Part shown: positions 58,650 through 64,000 of the stretch, piece by piece | How positions within the stretch are numbered: position 1 is the stretch's first letter | Layout of the letters: every line of letters starts with the position of its first letter | Source: Panicum virgatum | Taxonomy: Eukaryota > Streptophyta > Magnoliopsida > Poales > Poaceae | Direction of reading: 5' to 3' | Assembly: GCF_016808335.1 (NCBI RefSeq) | Contig: NC_053150.1 | Coordinates: forward strand, 30,372,238-30,436,237 | Length of the DNA: 64,000 bases | Notes under the pieces: model-generated | The model's database searches: none | Seen by the model: only the letters and a program-made list of their open reading frames with translations | What the model was told of the DNA's origin: nothing | Made by a program: the position numbers and the translations under genes

Positions 58650-59176
58650 CGCCCAACCTATATGTGGTTAGTGGGCCCCCGTCGCGATGCGCTATATAGA
58701 GGGCGTGGGGACCCTATGGCTCGAGTACCAATGTTCATCGTTGCCGCAGTCCCCACCTACAATCCTAAACCCTAACCTGATCTAGAGGGCGCGCAGTGGC
58801 GACGGAAGCTCCGTCGACGCCAACACCGCCTCCCCGACGTGCTCCACCGCGCCTGCCACCGACCGGTCCAGGTGGCGACCCAAGGGTCACCGACATCCAC
58901 GCCGATCGTCACCACCGCCGGATCCGCTCTTCACCGACTCGGAGTTCCTCGCCGCCATCACAGCCATGACGTCCATAGGCGCTAGTGCCTCCATCCCGCC
59001 TCCTGCTGCCACCGGATCCGGTTGATTTCTCCCCCTCTCTCTCTCTCACTCTTGTATTAGATTTAGTCAAGAACTCATGATGTACTTGTATATCTATGAT
59101 TAGAACCAGCTCTCCATACCCGATCTATACACAAAGACCTCGATCTTGTGTAAATCTAGAATTCTAGAACCTAACA
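58650..59176 (+). repeat. 5' LTR (truncated) of the copia element
   Basis: It has a CTATATAGAGGG promoter-like motif and ends TAGAACCTAACA immediately before ATGGTATCAGAGCC, the copia primer binding site. From CGCCCAACCT onward it aligns with the LTR at 7403-7914; roughly the first 100 bases of that LTR are missing here. Confidence 0.7.
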
Positions 59177-60331
59177 ATGGTATCAGAGCCGATCTAGTGC
59201 ATAAATCGGGTGTTTTTGGGCATAAAAGCATTTAGATGGAGATGATTTCGTTCGAATTGAGAAAACCAAAAAAAACTTCAGATTCAGGAACCCTAACCCT
59301 AGAACAAGAATAATTGGGGGGGGCTCACCTTCCAGGCCAAGAACTACCGCATTCGCGCAGCTCAGAGCCCTCACGCCGTCGCTTGTCTGCACGCGCTCAA
59401 GAAATCGCCCGCCGCTCGCCGTCGCGTAGACGCATGTGGGACCCGACACGGACTGAGAACAGGGCGCCACCCGCGGCCACCTCGACAGCCGCATGCTCGC
59501 CCTCGGGCAACCATGCGCGCGGGTGAGGTAGCCGCGGCAGCGCCGCCTCCTTCCCCGCCGCCGGCCGCCACCGGCGGCACCTCCGGATGCTCGACAGAGA
59601 AAGAAGGAAGGGGTTTCAAGGGGATGCGACCGGGGTCCGGTTTTTTATCCGGCGAAAAGGCCGGGCAGCCGTCGGATCAGATCCGACGGTCTGCGGTGCC
59701 CCGACGGCCGACGGGCCGAATCCGGCCTAGGTGGGGTCTTGGCCGAGGCCGAATTCCGGGCCCAAGCCCAAGTTGTGGCCTGGACGCGGGGGAGGGGTTT
59801 GGCGCCAAGTGGACCGCAGGCCGAAAGTGGCCACGGGCCAAAAGAAACTATGAGAATTTTTTTGTTGTTTCTTTATTCAGAAGTGTTTTTAAGTTTGAAT
59901 TTGATAAGATTTTGTCTAGAATTTGAATTTGGACCTAGTGTAAATTATTTTAGAACCAAGAGCACATAAATTTGCTTCTGAATATTTAAATTTTTTTACA
60001 TATTTCCGCTGCGAAGAACTATAATTGTTTCTCTATCTTAATTTGAACCAACGAGATAATTGATATAGAGAAACATAGAATTTGCTTTGAATTCAGAATT
60101 TTTTTATAAATTATGATATTGTAATTTCTGACCAAAGTTGATATTGCAATATTATAATCTTGTCTAGAAATGTCTTTATGCATTTTTTCTATCTCTGCCC
60201 AAAGGTGATTTAGATTTAATGCACAGAATATTGTATGTTTGAATTTTGACTAATGTTAAATTTAAACGTGCAATTATTGTTATCTTGAATTTGTCCTCAC
60301 TTTTCTGAATTTTAATTTCAGGATCCAATGC
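59177..60331 (+). other. Primer binding site and leader of the copia element
   Basis: TGGTATCAGAGC at 59178-59189 pairs with initiator Met tRNA. The following 1.1 kb is GC-rich and then AT-rich untranslated sequence, with a CTCACCTTCCAGG phrase shared with the minus-strand copy. Its open frames are not genes. It closes with a pyrimidine-rich ...TTTCAG just before the gag start. Confidence 0.7.
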
Positions 60332-61265
60332 TATGTCATATGTGAATGAAATTCCTGAATTAAATGGCCAGAACTATAGGAAATGAGTCCAGAAGCTTGA
60401 GATTGCTCTGGCGATGGCTGATATAGATTTGGTCATCTCAATGTCAGCACCGAAAGAACCAGCAAAGCTCGTGTGGGCCCAGAATGAAGCAGCCGATGCA
60501 TGGGCTATTCGTGAGAAGAACTATGATACTGCTTGGACCAAATTTGACATTGAGAGGGCACGTTGGAACAATTCCAACCACAAGTGCCTGATGATCATCA
60601 AAGGTTCCATTTCATATGGTATAAGAGGGGCAATTCCAGAATGTGCCATTGCTACTGAATATCTAGCAAAGGTGAAAAGTCAGTTCATTGGCTCCTCCAA
60701 GGCTTATGCTGCTACTTTGACTGAGCAGCTTGTGACTAAGAAATATACTGGCGGCGGCATTAGAGAACATTCTAGAAATGAGCCACATGGCAAACAAGCT
60801 CAAGACAATAAACATGCCCTTACCAGATCCATTCATTGTTCAGTTGGTGTTCAAGTCTCTTCCCAAGAAATTTTCAACTTTTCATGTCAATTACAACACT
60901 TAGACTGAAGAATGGGACTTAGAAAAGCTGATTGCCATGTGTGTTCAGGAAGAAGACATGCTCAAGGCCGCCAGTGGTGGTCAGCTTGTTTTCAATGTCC
61001 AACACAAGAAGAAGAACTTCCAGAACAACAAGAGACTTTTCCCACCTGGCAGAAATCAGAAGGAGAGTGGCTCTTCCAAGGCACCTCAGCAGAAGGATTG
61101 GTCTAAATTCCCAGTTGAAATGGATCAATGCCTAGAATGCAAGCAGAGAGTGCATTACAAGAGAGACTGCCCCCAATTCATCAAGAAATGTTGGGTACAA
61201 GGTGAGGGCACCATTACCTTTGTAGATGAATCCCTGTATTTAAGTTATGATAAATCTACTTGATG
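60332..61265 (+). pseudogene. Copia gag, with zinc knuckle
   Basis: The gag core reads LNGQNYRK, then a stop where Trp is expected (TGA near 60385). It continues with KCLMIIKGSISYGIRGAIP, EYLAKVKSQFIGSSKAYA and LVTKKYTGGGIREH. A frameshift there moves the rest (LPDPFIVQLVFKSLPK, EKLIAMCVQEED) to another frame, with a further stop at about 60906. The CCHC knuckle CLECKQRVHYKRDC lies at about 61132-61173. Gag forms the particle that packages the RNA. Confidence 0.88.
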
Positions 61266-62716
61266 GATTGACTCAGGTGCAACTGTTCATATTGCTAATT
61301 CCATACAGGGATCAAGTATGAGGAGGACCCAGCAGAGAGGTGCAAGAAGCATTAAAGTTGTCAATAGAGTAGAAGCGCCAGTCGAAGCCATTGCAGAATT
61401 TAATTTAGAATTACATAGTGGTTTTGTACTTTGTCTTAGAGATGTTCTTTATGTACCGTCTTTGCAAAGAAACTTAATAAGTGTATCGAGATTAGATGAT
61501 GACTCTATTGATTGTCATTTTGGTGATGCCAAGTGTGAGATACAAGTTAATAAAGAATGTGTTGGTCTTGCCTTCCGACAAGACAAGTTATACTTGCTTT
61601 CTGAGAATATTGTATTTTCTGAGAATAAGAATTCCACCTCATCTGATAATGTTACAAAGAAACAAAAACAAATTGATGCAATCTCGTCGAAATTATGGCA
61701 CTGTTGCTTAGGCCATATTTCGAGGGGGAGAATAGATCGCTTAATGAAAGCATCAATTATTCCGCCATTAGAATTTTCAGTATTAGAACAATGTATGATT
61801 GCATTAAAAAAATTGCTAAGAAAATAAAGAAAGATGCCAAACAAAGTGCGGAAATTCTAGAAATAATTCACACAGATATATGTGGACCATTCCCTCTCAC
61901 TACTATGGATGGTTATGATTCATTCATAACATTTACAGACGATTATTCGCATTACAGCTACATTTATCCAATCAAAGAGCGATTAGAAGTGTTGGATAAA
62001 TTCAAGATATTTAAAGCAGAAGTAGAAAATCAACATGATTTAAAGATTAAGATAGTGAGATCCAACCGTGGGGGGGGGAGTACTACAGTCGGCACACCCC
62101 CTATAGACAAGTTCCTGGACCTTTTGCAAGGTTCCTTATGGAAAATGACATAGTTGCCCGGTATTCAACACCGGGCGAGCCTCAGCAGAACAGAGTAGCG
62201 GAAAGAAGAAACCGTACCCTAATGGATATGGTAAGAAGTATGATGAGCTACTCCACACTACCGATTAACTTGTGGATGGAGGCGCTAAAAATTGCCATTT
62301 GCATTCTTAATCGTGTGCCAAGTCAATCGGTGCCGAAAACACTGTATCAATTATGGACATGAAGAGAACCCTCACATAATTATTTTCGCGTGTGGGGCTG
62401 TCCAATTGAGGCTAAAGTATTTAATCCAAACATTAGGAAATTAGATCCCAAGATAGTCAGTTGCCATTTTATTGGCTATCTAGAAAAATCTAAAGGATAC
62501 CTCTTCTACTGTCCGAACAGACACATGGAGTTTGTAGAAACAAGATACGCTGCCTTCCTAGAAGATCAGATGATCAGAGGGAGCATCGTAGCTAGGAATA
62601 TTGACCTTGAAGAGAAGCGCCCCGATGACTCAAGAGCCCTATTTCTTGTTGCCTGTGGTTGCGACATCGATAGGGCAAGAAACTGCAGTGCCAATGCCTG
62701 TTGTCAGTTCTCCTGA
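61266..62716 (+). pseudogene. Copia protease and integrase
   Basis: WIDSGATVHIANS at about 61266 is the protease active site; it is preceded by TGA. The GAG-pre-integrase block with LWHCCLGHISRGRIDRLMK follows. The integrase catalytic core shows HTDICGPF (first Asp), FTDDYSHYSYIYPIKE (second Asp) and QQNRVAERRNRTLMDMV (Glu), with frame changes at about 61800 and 62080. The C-terminal region includes YFRVWGCPIEAKVF and HFIGYLEKSKGYLFY. The active-site residues survive but stops and shifts prevent a full product. Confidence 0.9.
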
Positions 62717-64000
62717 CGTGGCAGCAAATGAAAATGAGGAACCTATTCCTCAGGATCCAATAGAACCCGTTGCCATGAATGAGGGGGAGCAGCAGCAACC
62801 TCCTGTTCAAGAAATGCCAGTTGCAGTGGCCCCTAGTAGGCCACAAAGAATTAGAAAAGCGGCTATTTCCAATGACCACAAAGGATGATCCCACCTCTTT
62901 TGAAGAAGCCATGAGAAGCATGAATTCATCCAAGTGGACTGCAGCCATGTAAGATGAAATGAAATCTATGAGTGCCAATAAAGTTTGGGACTTAGAAGAA
63001 ATTCCTGAAGGAGACAAAACAGTAGGCTGCAAATGGGTCTAAAAGATGAAATGTGACTCCAAAGGGAACATAGAAAGATATAAAGCGTGACTTGTGGCGA
63101 AAGAATTTACGCAAAGAGAAGGGATAGATTACAATAATACCTTTTCCTCGATCCCGTGTAAAAATTCTTTCAGAATAATAATGGTCTTGGTGGCACAATA
63201 TGATGTAGAATTGCATTAGATGGATGTGAAGACGACGGATTTGTACGAAAATGTCTACATAGCGCAGCCGAAAGATTTTGTCATGGAAGTCAAAGAAAAT
63301 TTAGGGTGCCGCCTGAAGAAATTGATTTATGGCTTAAAAACAAACCTCAAGGCAGTGGTATTTGAAATTTGATGAGACAATACGAAAGTTTGGATTTAAA
63401 AAAATGAAGAGGACAATTGTATTTATGCAAAGTTCAAGAACGAGAAATTTATTTTCCTCATCCTGTATGTGGATGACATTTTGCTAGGTAGCAGTGATGT
63501 TGATCTACTACTGGAGACAGAAATTCTTGTCCTCAAAGTTTGATATGAAAGACCTTGGTGAAGCTTCGTTCGTTTTAGGAATTGAGATTCATCGAGATAG
63601 AAGAAATGGGGTGTTAGCATTATCACAGAAGGCATACTTAGAAAAGATATTAAAGAAATAGATATGCATGTGAGCAAGCCCACACCTGCTCCAATAGTCA
63701 AGGGCGATAGTTTCGGGAAACATTAGTGTGCCAAGAATAAGTATGAGCTCGAACAAATGAAGGCAGTGCCTTATGCTCAACTGTCGGAAGCTTACAGTAT
63801 GCACAAGTGTGCACATGCCCTGACTTAAGTTTTGTTACCAGGGTACTTGGCAAATACAAGAGTAATCCAGGCATGGAGCACTAAAAATTGGTGAAGAAAT
63901 CTTTGCGCTATGTGAGGGATACAATAGGCATCATGCTGACATATAAAAAATCAGAATCTTTAGAAATAGAAGGATATTCAAATACAGACTTAGCGGGAGA
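62717..64000 (+). pseudogene. Copia reverse transcriptase / RNase H start, heavily decayed
   Basis: From about 62940 broken frames give VWDLEEIPEGDKTVGCKWV, LVAKEFTQREGIDY, VYIAQPKDFV and LILYVDDILLGSSD, the last holding the catalytic YVDD box (about 63463-63505). Many stops interrupt these pieces. The final 400 bases correspond to the RNase H side, and the window ends before the 3' LTR. Confidence 0.88.

Larger units (their letters stand above)
58650..64000 (+). mobile_element. Copia LTR retrotransposon, decayed, running off the right edge
   Basis: Order on the plus strand: truncated 5' LTR, primer binding site (59178-59189), long leader (59190-60330), gag, protease, integrase, reverse transcriptase, then the window ends. 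Integrase precedes reverse transcriptase, which defines copia. There are stops and frameshifts throughout. It is the same family as the deleted copy at 6080-7914. Confidence 0.93.

Overview
This is a plant nuclear segment, most likely from a grass (Poaceae). The signs are GC-rich first exons beside AT-rich introns, Tourist-like MITEs with TTA target duplications, CACTA elements with the CACTCGGCAAA subterminal motif, and a dense nest of LTR retrotransposons and LINEs. No prokaryotic or organellar gene is present. Only two ordinary host genes are recognisable, both on the minus strand: a 13-exon GH1 beta-glucosidase (8159-13160) and a 7-exon DUF707 gene (41664-43518). The DUF707 gene reads cleanly through every splice junction. 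The beta-glucosidase is complete in layout but carries a 7-bp duplication that shifts the frame in exon 3 and a stop created at the exon 12/13 junction, so it looks like a recent pseudogene.

Layout. 1-562: right end of a CACTA element. 563-2870: degenerate LINE, minus strand. 2833-4560: tandem duplication and an unclassified retroelement. 5106-5546: small CACTA derivative. 6080-7914: internally deleted copia element, minus strand. 8159-13160: beta-glucosidase, whose intron 1 holds a non-autonomous hAT element and a LINE tail or SINE. 13693-13938: MITE. 15025-15960: fragment of the U11/U12-65K spliceosomal protein gene, with another MITE in its intron. 16710-18015: CACTA element. 18016-20768: GC-rich fragments and an ATGTTGCAA-type repeat. 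20769-41470: one long nest, in which a minus-strand L1-type LINE is split by a 10.55-kb Athila-like element (21397-31949, TSD CTGGC) and by a 2.82-kb TG..CA element (38292-41110, TSD TGAGG). 41664-44062: DUF707 gene and promoter. 44500-47860: MITE relative, SINE-like piece and LTR debris. 47900-57000: a decayed Ulp1-protease-like gene (plus) converging on a FAR1/MULE transposase remnant (minus), possibly one Mutator-like element, with a 42-bp minisatellite in the Ulp1-like gene. 57399-57977: hairpin and MITE. 58200-64000: LTR fragment, then a decayed copia element running off the right edge.

How things relate. The host genes sit as islands between nested insertions, and insertion order can be read from target duplications: the LINE came first, then the Athila-like element and the 2.8-kb element. 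The Athila-like element keeps gag and protease plus an ATHILA ORF-1-like protein but shows no reverse transcriptase, RNase H or integrase, so it would need enzymes in trans. The copia remnants at 6-8 kb and 58-64 kb are one family. I cannot point to a definitely new multi-gene system. The best candidates for novelty are the spliced acidic reading frame inside the 2.8-kb TG..CA element, the Ulp1-like/MULE pair with its minisatellite, and the pol-less Athila-like element.
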